This document shows, piece by piece, positions 1-11,079 of a stretch of 64,000 bases of DNA (positions within the stretch are counted from its first letter, which is position 1; the number at the start of each line of letters is the position of its first letter). The stretch is from Beaufortia kweichowensis (lineage: Eukaryota; Chordata; Actinopteri; Cypriniformes; Gastromyzontidae). The notes below the pieces were generated by a model that did no database searches, was not told where the DNA came from, and saw nothing but the letters and a program-made list of their open reading frames with translations. The position numbers and the translations under genes are program-made. Where the stretch lies: contig CM032801.1 in assembly GCA_019155185.1 (NCBI GenBank), positions 18,499,014-18,563,013 of the forward strand, given 5' to 3'.

Positions 1-78
1 CACCAGGGATGGACATCAGGTGGGGCAGTGTTGTGCCAGCTGGAACTCATTCCTCAGGATACCTCAGAGAAAGGAGAG

Positions 79-82
<4 letters not shown>

Positions 83-129
<47 letters not shown>
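83..129. repeat. (AG)n microsatellite in L2 3' UTR
   Basis: About 47 bases of almost pure AG repeat. The matching place in the 3' UTR of copy B (6180-6235) is an interrupted CT-rich tract, so this microsatellite probably grew from a purine/pyrimidine-rich stretch already in the LINE 3' UTR. Confidence 0.95.
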
Positions 130-131
<2 letters not shown>

Positions 132-308
132 AAACAGAATAGCATTAGTGTAGCAGTTCCTATGTAGGTGTAGGCAGTTATATGTGATAACACACACATG
201 CAGTATGTAGTATGTGTGTGTGCCCAGTTCCAGTTAGGTTTAACTATTGCGGCCTTAGAGTTGTGGATCTGAGATTATGTGAATGCGAGGCTAAAGAGAT
301 AAGTCTTT

Positions 309-533
309 CATTTAATTCAATTCAATTCAATTTTATTTGTATAGCGCCACAAAGGACATTGTATCAAAGCAGCTTTACAGTAATGACAGATAGCAGTCGG
401 TCAGATTCAAAAACTCTTTAAGAAAAAAACCCTGACATGGCGTGTTATAGTTGCAATCCGTACATGTGCAATCCGTAATAAAGGACACAATTTGCCATTG
501 ATTGCATCTATAACTTCGACTAGATCGACTAGA
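309..533 (-). mobile_element. Short L2-tailed element nested in L2 copy A
   Basis: About 225 bp that interrupt copy A between segments contiguous in copy B. On the minus strand it ends in a fish L2-type 3' tail: AAAGCTGCTTTGATACAATG, then GCGCTATACAAATAAA, then repeated TTGAA units. Related copies lie at 7373-7598 and 22425-22560 on the plus strand. It has no coding capacity, so it is either a severely 5'-truncated LINE or a SINE borrowing the L2 tail. The edges are approximate, and I could not fix a clear target-site duplication. Confidence 0.75.
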
Positions 534-536
534 CTT

Positions 537-755
537 TTAAACAGTTCGAGTGTCTGAGTCCCGGACTTTACTGGGAAGGTCATTCCATAGTTTTGGTGCT
601 AAGTAGGAGAAGGATCTTCCACCTTTAGATTTTTGATATTCTTGAACTATTAACAGCCCGCCATTTTGTGAGCATAATGTCCGTGATGGATTGTATGCTG
701 ATAGTAGTTCATGGAGGTATAAAGGTGCTAGTCCGTTTAGGGCTTTGTGTAACAA
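537..755 (-). pseudogene. L2 copy A C-terminal domain
   Basis: A 72-codon fragment of the LINE terminal region. Key words are LYLHELLSAYNPSRTL and GGRSFSYLAPKLWNDLPS. The downstream end is cut at about 533 by the nested element at 309-533. The remaining end of the ORF resumes at 308, where the sequence again aligns with copy B (about 6002-6035). A related thumb-domain piece lies at 1226-1026 on the same strand (MANNFLLLN start, ILDKNLSFDGHISNVC end). Confidence 0.8.
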
Positions 756-1557
756 TATTTTGAAATGTATCGATACTTTACAGGTAGCCAGTGCAGTGTT
801 GCTAGGAGTGGACTTATGTGGTCATACTTTTTGATCTAGTGAGAACTCTAGCAACTGCATTTTGAACCAGCTGAAGCTTATTTATTTGCTTTGCATGACA
901 CCCCCCCAGTAATGAATTACAGTAGTCGATTCTGGAGGTCATAAATGCGTGGATTAGCTTCTCTATATCTGAGACAGACAGCATGTGTCGATCTTTGAAA
1001 TATTTCTAAGGTGAAAAAATGCAGTTCAGCATACATTGGAAATGTGACCATCGAAAGACAGGTTCTTATCTAGAATCACACCTAGGTTCTTGACTGCGGA
1101 AGAAGGGACAATGGTGCAGCCTTCTATAGAGATGTTGTGGACTATCGTGTCGTGTTTGGAGCTATTGGGTTCAATAATCAGAACCTCTGTCTTGTTGGAG
1201 TTAAGTAGAAGGAAGTTGTTTGCCATCCATATTCTAATATCGTTGATACAGTCTATTAGCTTAGAAAACAGTGGGTTTTGTCAGGTTCTGAGGAAATATA
1301 AAGCTGGGTATCGTCAATAACAGTGGAAGTTGATGTCATGTTTCTTAATAATATCTCCGGGGAAGCATATATAGTCACGAAGACAATGGGACCAAGAACT
1401 GATCCCTGTGTACGCCAGTTTACCTGAGAGTAATAAGATTTTTCCTCGTTAGCATAGACAAAGTGGTAGCGATCAGTTAAATAAGATTTGATCCAGGCTA
1501 AGGCTTGACCATTTATGCCAACAAGGTTTTCCAGTCTATCGAGTAAGATTGTATGAT

Positions 1558-1914
1558 CTATTGTATCAAAAGCTGCACTGAGGTCGAGTAATATAAGAAG
1601 AGGGTTTCACCACGATCTGATGCTAGAAGGAGGTCATTTGTCACTCTGAGCATGGCTGTTTCTGTGCTGTGATGGGGCCTGAATCCTGATTGAAATTTTT
1701 CATAGATGCTATTTTTCATTAGGAATGTCTGTAGTTGTTTGGACACAACCTTTTCCAGTATTTTTGATAAGAAGGGGAGATTAGAGATTGGTCTAAAGTT
1801 GGTTAGGTCTCCCTGGTCGAGATTATGTTTTTTAATGAGAGGCCTAATAACTGCCATTTTAAAGGCTGCTGGAACATAGCCTAATTCTAAGGATGAATTA
1901 ATAATATTGAGCAC
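1558..1914 (-). pseudogene. L2 copy A reverse transcriptase core fragment
   Basis: A 118-codon open stretch with the typical fingers region of an L2/jockey-group reverse transcriptase: IRPLIKK, then FRPISNLPFLSKILE, then the GFRPHHSTETA block at about residues 78-88. The catalytic FADD-type palm motif is not in this frame; the stretch 1230-1557 that should hold it is shifted and broken. This identifies the element and its direction but cannot code for an active enzyme. Confidence 0.85.
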
Positions 1915-2735
1915 TGGTTCGAAACTGCAGGAAAAACTTCTTTTAGTAGTTTTGTGGGACGGGATCTAATATACAGGATGATGATTTTGATGAATTTATT
2001 ATTTCATCTATTTTAATAGCATTGAATGATTCTAGTTGTACTATTGGCATGAAGCGGACGGGATACTATGAGATATAGAGGTGGCTGGCTGTGTAGATGC
2101 AATATTGTCCCTAATCTGCTCGGTTTTATTATCAAAAAATTTCATAAAGGTGTTACTATCGTGCTGTAGTTTAGCATCTTTTTCTGTAAATGATTTGTTT
2201 TCAGTCAGTTTTGCGACTGTGTTAAAAGAAATCGCGGGTTATTTTATTTTCTGTGATCAGCTTGCTGAAATAGGACGATTTGGTGTTTTTAGAGCCTGTT
2301 TGTACTTGTTAGAGCTCTCTTTCCATGCATCGCCCATACTTCTAGGTTAAGTAGTCCTCCATCTACGCTCCATTTTTCTAGTTGCTTTTTAGGGCTGCGT
2401 GTGGTTATTATACCACGTGCTGGCGCTCTATCTTTATTCTTTTAATCTAATAGGTGCGACAACTTCGCAACCTGAAAAGGCTTTATTTAATGTTTCTGTT
2501 ACAGTGTCAAGATCTTCATTTTTTGATTACATTAAGGGTTTAATATAGATTTGGAAGATTGTTAATAAAACTATCTTTAGTGGTAGAGATGATTGATCTG
2601 CTTGATCTGAACCGAGGTGTGGGACGAGGGTTTATCTAAAAGTACAGTATAGGTTATGAGCAGTGATCTGAAATAGCATCGCTCTAGGTAATATTTCTAT
2701 GTTGTTTATGTTTAGTCCAAAAGATAGAATTAGGT

Positions 2736-2978
2736 CTAGAGTGTGCTTACATTTAACCTGACACCTTTGGCTAACACCAAGCGAGTCCAGGATATCCATA
2801 AAGCTATAATGGCATCTTTTGGATTATCAATGTGTATGTTAAAGTCACCAACGATTAGAGCTTTATCTACGGTGACTACTAATTCTGACAGAAAATCAGC
2901 AAATTCGTTGAGGAAGTCTATATGATGACCCGTGGTCTGTAAATGGTAGCCATTATGAAAGGCAAATGTTTGTTGCAC
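2736..2978 (-). pseudogene. L2 copy A endonuclease fragment
   Basis: Fragment of the apurinic/apyrimidinic-like endonuclease that nicks target DNA for LINE insertion. The motif VGDFNIHIDNP lies in the middle of the 80-codon segment, where the catalytic Asp and Asn of this family are found. Upstream endonuclease motifs are in other frames between 3000 and 3330, so the domain is broken by several indels. The same motif is present, out of frame, in copy C near 18255-18295. Confidence 0.8.
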
Positions 2979-3498
2979 CGCTTGGAAGTGACATATTTAG
3001 CACCATTATTTCAAAGGAGTTAAATTTTCTAGATTTAAGATTAACACAGAATAGGTTGCTATAGATTGTAGCAATACAGCCACCTCTACCTTCAGACAAG
3101 GCTCGTGCTTATAGTAAAAGTCTTGTGGAGTAGATTCATTCAGACTGGTAAAATCATCTGTTTTAAGCCAAGTTTTGACAGGCACAGCATCAAGTTGTGT
3201 TCTGTAATAATTTTGTTGACAATATATTCTTTGTTGGAAAGCAACCTGATGTTAAGCAGGCAAGTTTAGCCATTTAGTTGCATCTATTTGTAGATTGTTT
3301 TCTAGTTTAATATTAATTAGGTTTGTGTATTTTGGTTTAGAGTATGTTATATGTTTGTTTGTCGGAAACAGACACAGTCTCTATGTGTTGATATGTGGGT
3401 TGTAAAACTCTATATGCTGTGATTTATGTGACATGTCGAGGCAGCTTGCAGACGGATGGTTAAGCCGATTGGTCTGCTTCTGACCTGGGCCCGGATAG

Positions 3499-3738
3499 TC
3501 AGATTTTACTCTTAAGACTATTGTTCAAATTTCTAGAGGACAGCAGCTCCTCCCAGGAGGTGGAGGCGACTCTCTTTAACAGGTCAGGTCTCCTCAGAAA
3601 TATTTCCAGTTGTCTATATAGCCTATATTGTTTTCGGGCACCACTTAGACATCCAGCCATGCAGTGACAGTAGTCTACTGTAGGTCTCATCACCCCGAAA
3701 GCTGGTAGGAGACCAGAGCATATTACGGTGTCTGACAA
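3499..3738 (-). pseudogene. L2 copy A, N-terminal / 5' segment
   Basis: A 79-codon open segment upstream of the endonuclease of copy A. It has no domain I can name. It is rich in Arg and Leu near its end (residues 38-79) and ends shortly before sequence that aligns with the start of copy C (3361-3480 is the reverse complement of about 17690-17760). It is probably 5' UTR or the start of the ORF rather than a separate gene. The assignment to the LINE comes from position only. Confidence 0.4.
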
Positions 3739-3982
3739 AGTTTTGCAACTTCACACATTTCCTTAATATTATATTTAGTGATCTAATGTCTATTACAAGT
3801 CTATTACAGAATAGACTTGGATCTTAGTGTTAGATCAGTTGACAGCATCTCAAGGAGGTGTTTGTGCTATGGTAGGAGATGTTTCTTGTACTTATATTCC
3901 AGAAAACGATGAGGATGGACATCTGATTGATCAAGGAATCGAAACATCACCAAGGCTGTTGCTGAAATGACAAGTACGTAAC

Positions 3983-4082
3983 NNNNNNNNNNNNNNNNNN
4001 NNNNNNNNNNNNNNNNNNNNNNNNNNNNNNNNNNNNNNNNNNNNNNNNNNNNNNNNNNNNNNNNNNNNNNNNNNNNNNNNNN
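3983..4082. other. Assembly gap (100 N)
   Basis: Exactly 100 N, a conventional size for a scaffold gap of unknown length. Sequence on the two sides is unlike: LINE 5' region or unassigned sequence to the left, simple AT-rich sequence to the right. Distances across this point are not reliable. Confidence 0.99.
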
Positions 4083-4655
4083 TATCAGACATGACGATAT
4101 CATAGATATGATATCGCATTGCAGCGATATCGATACGACAAGACGCATGATAATGCTATCGATATCGTTACACGTGATAATGCCATACGATACGCTATCG
4201 CACGATACGCATAGTATACGCGACGCACGATATCGTGATACGGCATGACGACGTGATAATGCATACGCATACGCGTTCGCATAATGAGCACGTATACACA
4301 TAATGATACGATAATGCATACGCATACATACATATCGTGATAATGTATAATGATACACATATTACGCATAATTATAACGTGATACACATACATACGATAC
4401 GTATCAGCATAATAATATACATATTATACGATTATGCTACACACATACATCGCATACGCTATAATATACACATATATACGATATGATATATATAATATAT
4501 ATACGCTAATGCGTATATATATATATACACATATATATACGTATACGTATATATATATATACACATATATATACGTATACATATACATATACACATACAT
4601 ATACGTATACATACTTTACATATATACATATACATACTGGGTACATACTTTACCC
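4083..4655. repeat. AT-rich cryptic simple sequence
   Basis: A stretch made of scrambled ATA/ATCG/CGTA words (for example GATATCGAT and ATACGTATAC) that passes into TATATACACATA runs at 4485-4640. It contains many short palindromes. No gene is supported: the long open frames on both strands simply reflect the repeat's codons (Tyr, Ile, Val). Position beside the gap suggests a difficult-to-assemble microsatellite. Confidence 0.85.
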
Positions 4656-5207
4656 AGCATACACTTGTTCTAGCTTACCAAGAACAAAGTAAATTTGCTT
4701 AAACAACATAAATGTAACCTTCAATTTAACTCACTGACCCCTCTCCCCCTCAAGCCTGAGAAGGTCTGGCTTAAATATCTTAAATTCCCGCCAGAATAGT
4801 AAGTGGACTATACCACCTCTTTAGCCAGACAGCATAAAGAAAAACAACAACAAATAACAATAAAAAAGAACAGTAATCTCATGTTTAAAGAAGAACTGGA
4901 CAGCCATTGCAACAGAAAATCAACAGATATAGAAAATACAATTAATAAGCATAACAATTAGACATGTTTTCTTATTCAGTTCATTTGTCAAAAGAAAACG
5001 CCTGAAAAAAACACACAACAAAAACAATTGGTTTTGAAATATAAACGGTTTTATTGTTTAAGTGTGGAAATAATTGATGTAAATCATGTAAGGACTGTAT
5101 ATCACACAGAACTGCTGACGATATAAATACATAACTAAATGCATCTCATCGTCACAGGGAGTCTTATCCAATTTAGCTTTGCATCACATACTTTTTACTA
5201 CTATTAC

Positions 5208-5209
<2 letters not shown>
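4656..5209. other. Unassigned AT-rich spacer
   Basis: No coding segment longer than a few dozen codons and no recognised repeat. A C-rich patch (4736-4752) and several A-rich runs (4838-4870, 4985-5025) are the only visible features. I see nothing in it that supports a gene. Confidence 0.5.

Positions 5210-5248
<39 letters not shown>
5210..5248. repeat. (TAA)n microsatellite
   Basis: About 13 copies of ATA/TAA. It directly precedes a sequence starting TGTTTTATTTATATAG, which looks like the reverse of a retroposon 3' tail, so the TAA run may have grown from that element's A-rich end. Confidence 0.95.
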
Positions 5249-5249
<1 letters not shown>

Positions 5250-5395
5250 TTTTATTTATATAGTTCCTTATAGTAACACCCAAGAACATTTTACAAGGCT
5301 ATATCAAGATAATACAGACAATACAGAAATGATACAGGGCAAATAATGACCAATAAATAAACAGAATGAAGAAGCATAAAGCTTACTTACTTATT
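5249..5395 (-). mobile_element. Possible retroposon 3' tail
   Basis: The words TTTTATTTATATAG, AACACCCAAGAACATTTTAC and AAGGCTATATC resemble the reverse complement of a fish LINE/SINE tail that ends in CTATATAAATAAAA. It is short and has no coding sequence. Boundaries and family are uncertain; it is listed because the tail-like end abuts a (TAA)n run, as expected at a retroposon 3' end. Confidence 0.4.
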
Positions 5396-5408
5396 ATTAT
5401 TATTATAA

Positions 5409-6361
5409 GTAAGAAACCTAGGTGTAATCTTCAATGACCAGTTGATTCTAGATAAGAACCTGTCTTTCGATGGTCACATTTCCAATGTATGCCGAACCGC
5501 ATTTTTTCACCTTAGAAATATTTCAAAGATGCGCCACATGCTGTCTGTCTCGGATATAGAGAAGCTAATCCACGCATTTATGACCTCCAGAATTGACTAC
5601 TGTAATTCATTACTGGGGGGTGTCATACAAAGCAAATAAATTAGCAGCTGCATTTTGAACCAGCTGAAGCTTGAGTTCTTACTAGATCAAAAAAGTATGA
5701 CCACATTAGTCCACTCCTAGCAACACTGCACTGGCTACCTGTAAAGTATCGCATACATTTCAAAATTTTGTTAATTACATACAAAGCCTAGCCTAGCACC
5801 TTTATACCTCCATGAACTATTATCAGCATACAATCCATCGCGGGCATTGCGTTCACAAAATGGCGGGCTGTTAATAGTTCCAAGAATATCAAAAAAATCT
5901 AAAGGTGGAAGATCCTTCTACTACTTAGCACCAAAACTATGGAATGACCTTTCCAGCAATATTCGGGACTCAGACACACTTGAGCAGTTTAAAATTAAAC
6001 TAAAGACTTATCTCTTTAGCCACGCATTCACATAATCTCAGATCCGCAATCTCAAGGCCGCAATAGTTAGCTCAACCGGAACTGGGCACACATACATATT
6101 ACATACTGCATGTGATATCACATATAACTGCTTACATTTACATATGAACGTCGCCACGGCTTAATGTTACTCTGTTTTGTCCCCTCTCCCTCTCTCCTCC
6201 TTTTCTCTCTCTCTCGCTCTCTCTATCCCCCTCTGCCTTTTCCGAGGTATCCCGAGGAATGAGTTCCAGCTGGCACAACACTGCTCATAACAGTCCTGCC
6301 CCACCTGATGCCCATCCTGGTGCTGCTAAATGACGACTACTCAGGATAACCTCCTTGCACC
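5409..6361 (+). mobile_element. L2-like LINE, copy B (3' half)
   Basis: Plus-strand 3' part of the same LINE family as copy A. Codons from 5442 carry ILDKNLSFDGHISNVC and IDYCNSLLGG, and those from 5847 carry GGRSFYYLAPKLWNDL followed by a terminal LKTYLFSHAF. The 3' UTR (6036-6361) contains a CT-rich tract and a stretch beginning GAGTTCCAGCTGGCACAACA, matching 1-60 of copy A in reverse. The 5' end is missing; it starts at about 5409 within the RT. A minus-strand LTR follows at about 6362. Not functional. Confidence 0.85.
5442..5639 (+). pseudogene. L2 copy B RT C-terminal fragment
   Basis: A 65-codon fragment after the polymerase palm, with ISKMRHMLSVSDIEKLIHAF and IDYCNSLLGG as recognisable blocks. 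It ends in a stop where the reading frame shifts; the next part of the same protein is open at 5847-6035 (62 codons, GGRSFYYLAPKLWNDL). The segment between (5640-5846) still aligns with copy A but holds indels. Confidence 0.8.
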
Positions 6362-7130
6362 TGTTGTGGATTCCCCATCTCCAAATTTTGAAGAAATACT
6401 CAAAGGTCTTTGGGTTATGATGCCAAAAGAATAGACTTTATTGTGAAAACAATCAAGCCGAGCCCATCTTTAGATGAAACTGAGGGCTGTTTGGTTGAAC
6501 AGGGTTTATATAGGTTGGTTTGCACACATACATGTTATTTTGTTTTGCCTGGGGGGTTTTGGAATTTTCCAATGTTAAAACTAATATATAACTAAAATAA
6601 CTAACGTCAACAGATGACCTTACTGGCCTCTACAGAAATATGTAACAACCTGCTGACATTCCAGCACAGAAACATGTGACAACCTGCTGACTTATTAAAG
6701 TTATTAACTTATAATAAGTAATAACTTAAGTTAAAACGATACATGATTCCTTTATATTTTTAATAGTAGAATAACTAGTACACAATTCCTTCATTTTAAG
6801 ATTAATAAAATCTTCTTCATATTCCCCCTCTGAGACGTTTACGTCTCACTTTCTCCGGAGTGCTGTTTCATGATTCAGTTTCTCAGTTACTGCTACCCAA
6901 TGACTAAAATAAAGTCACTATGTTTCATTACCACATGACTAAATCATGCTACGGCACTTCAGAAGAGTATCAGGCCAAACGTCTCCCTTCATATTCATTT
7001 AAATAGCTTAGCTAGAAAGAGTAAAAGACCTTGACCTCTTAATTCACTTTTTCCAAATCAGCATAACAGGGTTATAAATATGTTAAAGCATGTGCATACA
7101 ATTGGTTCTGCCTTGCCTGTGGTTGTCACA
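6362..7130 (-). mobile_element. Solo LTR, family A (minus)
   Basis: This aligns as an inverted copy with 21437-22105. On its own strand it runs from about TGTGACAACC to AATCCACA. It carries a tandem pair near a CAGCACAGAAA/AACCTGCTGAC motif (6620-6690), a TATATAAACCC box and an AATAAAGTC polyadenylation signal (reverse of about 6433-6442), in promoter-then-polyA order. No coding sequence flanks it, so it is a solo LTR or LTR remnant. I could not assign the family beyond LTR element, and no clear target-site duplication was found. Confidence 0.75.
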
Positions 7131-7372
7131 GTTATGTAGAATACATATGACAACAATAAAATAAAATAATCCAAATAAATACATAATACAAATATACCAT
7201 GTGCATATAAAATATTTCATATAATCATATGCATATATCATAAAAATATACCATACACCCTGTTAAATTAAAATTAAATCTACCACATTATACTTAACAT
7301 ATAACAATTTTTTCACTCTCTTAAAGTGAATTTTTGTATCTTATAATATCTGTATCCTGTAAACTGCATAGC
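7131..7372. other. AT-rich spacer
   Basis: Strongly AT-rich sequence with runs such as AATAAAATAAAATAAT and repeated ATATACCAT words at about 7192 and 7246. No gene or recognised repeat seen. Confidence 0.5.
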
Positions 7373-7598
7373 GAGTTATAGATGCGATCAATGGCAATTT
7401 GTGTCCTCTATTTCGGATTGCACATGCTACGGATTGCAACTATAACACGTCATGTCAGGGTTTTTTTCTCTCTTAAAGAGTTTTTTTGAATCCCTGACCA
7501 CTGACTGCTATCTGTCAATACATGTAAAGCTGCTTTGATACAATGACCTATGTGAAAAAGCGCTATACAAATAAAATTGAATTGAATTGAATATCTCA
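7373..7598 (+). mobile_element. Short L2-tailed element
   Basis: Plus-strand relative of the nested element at 309-533, aligning almost end to end. It ends GCGCTATACAAATAAA followed by repeats of TTGAA. No coding content. Confidence 0.75.
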
Positions 7599-7825
7599 CA
7601 GAACACGCCGCCCAACTTCTAGTTCAATCCCTGGTAATTTCTAGACTGGACTGTTGGACTATCTTCTAGCCGGTCTTCCTGCACGAGCAATCAAACCACT
7701 TCAGATGATACAGAACGCAGCAGCAAGACTTGTTTTTCAGGAACCCTAAAGAGCACGTCCCACCTCTTTTCATCTCTCTCCATTGGCTACCGGTTGCTGC
7801 CCGCATTCAATTTCATTCACACCCT
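7599..7825 (+). mobile_element. L2/CR1-group LINE 3' fragment, part 1
   Basis: The translation has the signature of a second LINE lineage: DYCNSL-like start, then LPARAIKPLQMIQNAAARLV, then HWLPVAARIQF. Stops and frameshifts are present. The sequence breaks at 7825 and resumes at 9820 with a later part of the same C-terminal domain. The break is flanked by CCCT on both sides, as expected for an LTR insertion. Confidence 0.75.
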
Positions 7826-9819
7826 TGTAGTGATTCTGTGGGGATGGTGTTATTTAAACCAGGGTTTTTCAAACTTTTTGTGTGTGTGGACCACTATTTG
7901 TAATCAAAAAATTTTGCGGACCACCTCATAACACACATAATAAAATGTCTACACACAGACTTACCTGAATTAATCCGCACCTCTAAATAGGCTTACAAGC
8001 ACTACTATAACTAGTCATTACATCAGTGTGCAACAGGCTTGTGAAAAGAAAGTTTACTGCACACAATGGCTGCCACATATTTAATTTATTTATTTACTCA
8101 TGTGACCGAGGGCCTAATCAGGTTAATTTGACACCGAACTTGAACATCACGGCCGAACACCACTGGCCTATTTTAGTAATCGCACAATAACTTGACAATT
8201 GAATGCAAATGTTATATCAATATAGGCCTACATATTCTTTTAATTTTTTTTTTTTATGGGAATTTCCTGGTAAAATGAAGGTAAAATATTATTTTATTTT
8301 GCCTTTCCACGGACCACCTGCAGTACCCTCATCGGACCACTAGTGGTCCGCGGACCACAGTTTGGGAATGACTGATTTAAACACTCTCCAGCATCTCTAC
8401 TAGTTATAGTGAAACTAAGACGGTGTTATTTAAAACACGGTTCAGTTTCAGGTTATAATTACTTGTGGCTCAAATGGAAATACTTACAGATAAAGATTAT
8501 TAACTATATGTATTTTGTAGCATTACCTGGTGCAATAAACGCGTTATTCTTCTGGCCTTGATTAACAACGGTCCATGCCCAATACAGTAATACATACAGA
8601 GCCGGTCACACAGTTTAAGGGATGTGTTATGAGCATTAAGCAGAGACAATCATGAGTGAATACAAATGAATATTTATTGACTAAGCTACGGAAATATGAT
8701 ATCGATTAACTAACACAAAACACATACACATTCATACAAGATAAAGCATAGAAAAATTAGAGTAAAGAGTAAAGAATGGCATATTAAATCAGCAGGACAC
8801 AACCACCGGGTTTTTCTCTACAAAGTTCACCTTGGCAGCCAAGGGGCAATGCTTAAGCTTGCTGTTGAATTGTGATACTTGCATTGAACAGTTAGTGCGC
8901 GTCGGCAAGAACCTGGTGCTGGAGAGAAAGAGAGAGAGAGTGTCCCGGTGGATTCGCTGGTCCGTTCGAGAGCGAAGTTTCATGAAGTGTCGAAGTCTGC
9001 CGAAGTAAGATTGCGGAAAAGCTGTCCTGAAGAAGGGCAGGTCCCACGAAGTTTTGGAGAGATTCCAAGTTTCTGAGCAAAGAGTTGTCCGATGCATTGT
9101 GGTCTTTAAAGGCACAGCTGTCACGCCATGTCAGGTCTTTGACCAATGGCAAAAGGACGGTGGCTGCGGGAGAAATCTCTTTGTCCTTCTTTGTGACAAA
9201 TGATTTATTGACAGGTACGGTTTATGTCCCGCTTTGCGCGAACACATAAACTTATTGTAATTTGAGTATGATGCACGCCATGACTATGTACTGTGCATCA
9301 TTATTTAGAAATAATTTGTGGATCATTTTGATACCACACACCGAAAGAGAAGTGAAGTAAGAACAATAGTTATTCATTCATCTGCCATGAAATAACAGTT
9401 AAACTTCAAATGACACTGAAATGCATGCAATAACTATGGCAGGGTATCAAGTGATTATGGAGGAATACACTAGATATATATATATATATAGATACAAATT
9501 GGGCAGTTTAGTCCCGGCTCATCCCTAGAGAGTCTCTTTGAGGTGTTTGGAATGTACTTCTCTAGTCCTCTCTGCAAATCTCCAGGGGGCCTGGAGAATC
9601 TCAGGAGTTGAGCTGGGGTCACCTCTCTGGGGAAGGCCAGAGAGGTACCATAACTGTCCTCCTAAGTTAAGTAACAACCCCGCAGGTCATCACTTAACCC
9701 AGACTTTCTGGAGCCAAAAGGGGTTCTGGTGTTGACTCCCCCCCCTAGGAATTTGTTGTTTGTTGTAACTTTATGATCCCTTAAAGAAATCCAACATTTG
9801 GCCCGGCCAAGTCTCTACA
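7826..9819 (-). mobile_element. Long solo LTR, family B, with nested MITE
   Basis: Begins TGTAG and ends CTACA, flanked by CCCT at 7822-7825 and 9820-9823 (4-bp target-site duplication). Removing the nested MITE at 7860-8374 leaves about 1.47 kb. On the minus strand an AATAAATATTC polyadenylation signal lies near 8681-8691, toward the 3' end, which sets the orientation. No gag or pol is present, so this is a solo LTR formed by recombination between the two ends of an element. It splits a LINE C-terminal domain. Open frames at 8789-9152 on minus show no known domain and are probably chance. Confidence 0.75.
7860..8374. mobile_element. hAT-type MITE (non-autonomous DNA transposon)
   Basis: A 515-bp unit starting CAGGGTTTTTCAAACTTTTT and ending GTTTGGGAATGACTG; the ends are imperfect inverted repeats of the CAG...CAAAC kind seen in hAT/Charlie elements. 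It is flanked on both sides by ATTTAAAC (7852-7859 and 8375-8382), an 8-bp target-site duplication typical of hAT transposases. Sub-terminal repeats of GGACCAC occur at both ends. No transposase is encoded, so it must have moved with enzyme supplied elsewhere. Confidence 0.9.
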
Positions 9820-10080
9820 CCCTCATACTTTGACTCTCTTCTACGCATCTACAACCCATCCAGAACCCTGCAGCTCCAGTGAATGAACGCCGACTGGTGG
9901 TACCCTCACAGAAGGGGGCACTAAATCTCTCTCTCTCGCTCTTTCTCTTTCTCTATCCCCTGCTTGTGGAATTATCTCCCTATCGTAATCCAATCTGCCA
10001 CAACCCTCACCTCTTTTAAGAAACAGTTAAAAACACACCTCTTCCACAAACACTTGACATCATAAAAAAAGGTTTTAAGT
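9820..10080 (+). mobile_element. L2/CR1-group LINE 3' fragment, part 2
   Basis: Continues the LINE interrupted at 7825. The translation shows YFDSLL, YNPSRTLQ, a serine-rich SLSRSFSFS block and a terminal LTSFKKQLKTHLF helix, the usual end of these ORFs. A CT-rich tract at 9925-9955 encodes the serine-rich part. In-frame stops are present. Confidence 0.75.
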
Positions 10081-11079
10081 TGCACACTGTGTATGAGCAC
10101 AGTGATGATGCATTTACAGCAATGACTACAACAGACAAACACAGGCAATATGTCGGAGAGAGCCAGGTCCACACACACGTCTTTGTTTAAATTCTATTAT
10201 TATTTTCAGACAAGACATTATCAAAACAAAGGCTTTAGAATGTTGTGCTGTGCTAACCGTCATTTTGTGCGTGTATGTAAAGTCTTTAATGTTTATTCCA
10301 TCTTATTCCAGACCTTAGAGCCCATGGTGCTAAACTCCCTGCCATAAACAGCAAAAGCCTGAACTTAATGCTGCAATTTGTAACTTGCTTTGGTTAAAAA
10401 ACAATCAATTATTCAGCAAGTACATAAAACACCAGTGTTCAAAATTGTTGCTTTTACCTAGATTAACAATAGTACACTTATATTAATAACTTTTGAATAG
10501 AGAGATCATGAGTCAGATTTCATGCAAAATGTCATGTAAAAAAAGTGCTCACTCTGAAACATCTGGGAAATAACCTGTTGTTAAAACCAAGAAACTTTAA
10601 GCTGTGAGGATCCAGCAGTTCAAAAGTGAAAGTGAAGTTGAAGGTACATGCAGTTATAGTAATTCTTCTGGTTACAGTAATCTGGAGGCTATAAATGCTT
10701 GGATAACAGTTTTAGCTTATTTATAAGCGAGGGTCGTATGAAAAACAATCGTACTTGGTTAGCTTTGTGTCAAATAATTTTCTGAGATGTTGCACCAGAA
10801 AGCCTTGTGTAACAATAAAAATGATGTGGTATAACCATACCACAGATTAAAATCCTTCAGATTTTAAGAATCAAATATAGATAATTAAAACATGAAAACA
10901 TAGCCAGATCAGAATGTTTCAAGGATAAATATATTAAATATTGATTATTTATTCTGAATAAGGTTTAAATATTTCATTTTGGTTCACAGGTATGAACAGA
11001 TCCTTGGAGACATTGCTACAACAGCCGTTACTACAGTAGTGGTTTGGCAAACAGCATACTCACAGTTTCCTGTATTTAC
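10081..11079. other. Unassigned sequence
   Basis: About 1 kb with no coding block over 70 codons and no recognised repeat. Short open frames here lack any domain. The words CTGGAGGCTATAAATGCTTGG (10682-10702) faintly resemble the reverse of the L2 RT text, but the match is too short to call. Confidence 0.4.

Larger units (their letters stand above)
1..3760 (-). mobile_element. L2-like LINE, copy A (near full length, decayed)
   Basis: Read on the minus strand this holds, in order, an N-terminal segment (3738-3499), an endonuclease fragment with the GDFNIH motif (2978-2736), a reverse-transcriptase core (1914-1558), an RT C-terminal part (1226-1026) and the terminal domain (755-537). The 3' UTR runs to the window edge at base 1 and matches the 3' UTR of copy B near 6040-6340. 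Family call rests on the FRPISNLPFLSKILE block and the terminal GGRSFSYLAPKLWNDLPS block, both usual in fish L2 LINEs. Many frameshifts and stops make it non-functional. The 5' boundary is uncertain; related 5' UTR may continue toward the gap at 3983. Confidence 0.85.

Noticed and set aside
3867..4358. Open frame of 163 codons on minus near the gap
   Set aside because: It runs through 100 N and simple sequence, so it carries no coding evidence.
4424..4673. Tyr/Ile-rich open frames on both strands
   Set aside because: They are translations of TATA/CATA simple sequence.
8789..9152. Two overlapping minus frames of 86 and 111 codons in the long LTR
   Set aside because: They lie inside a solo LTR, have no known domain and overlap each other in different frames.
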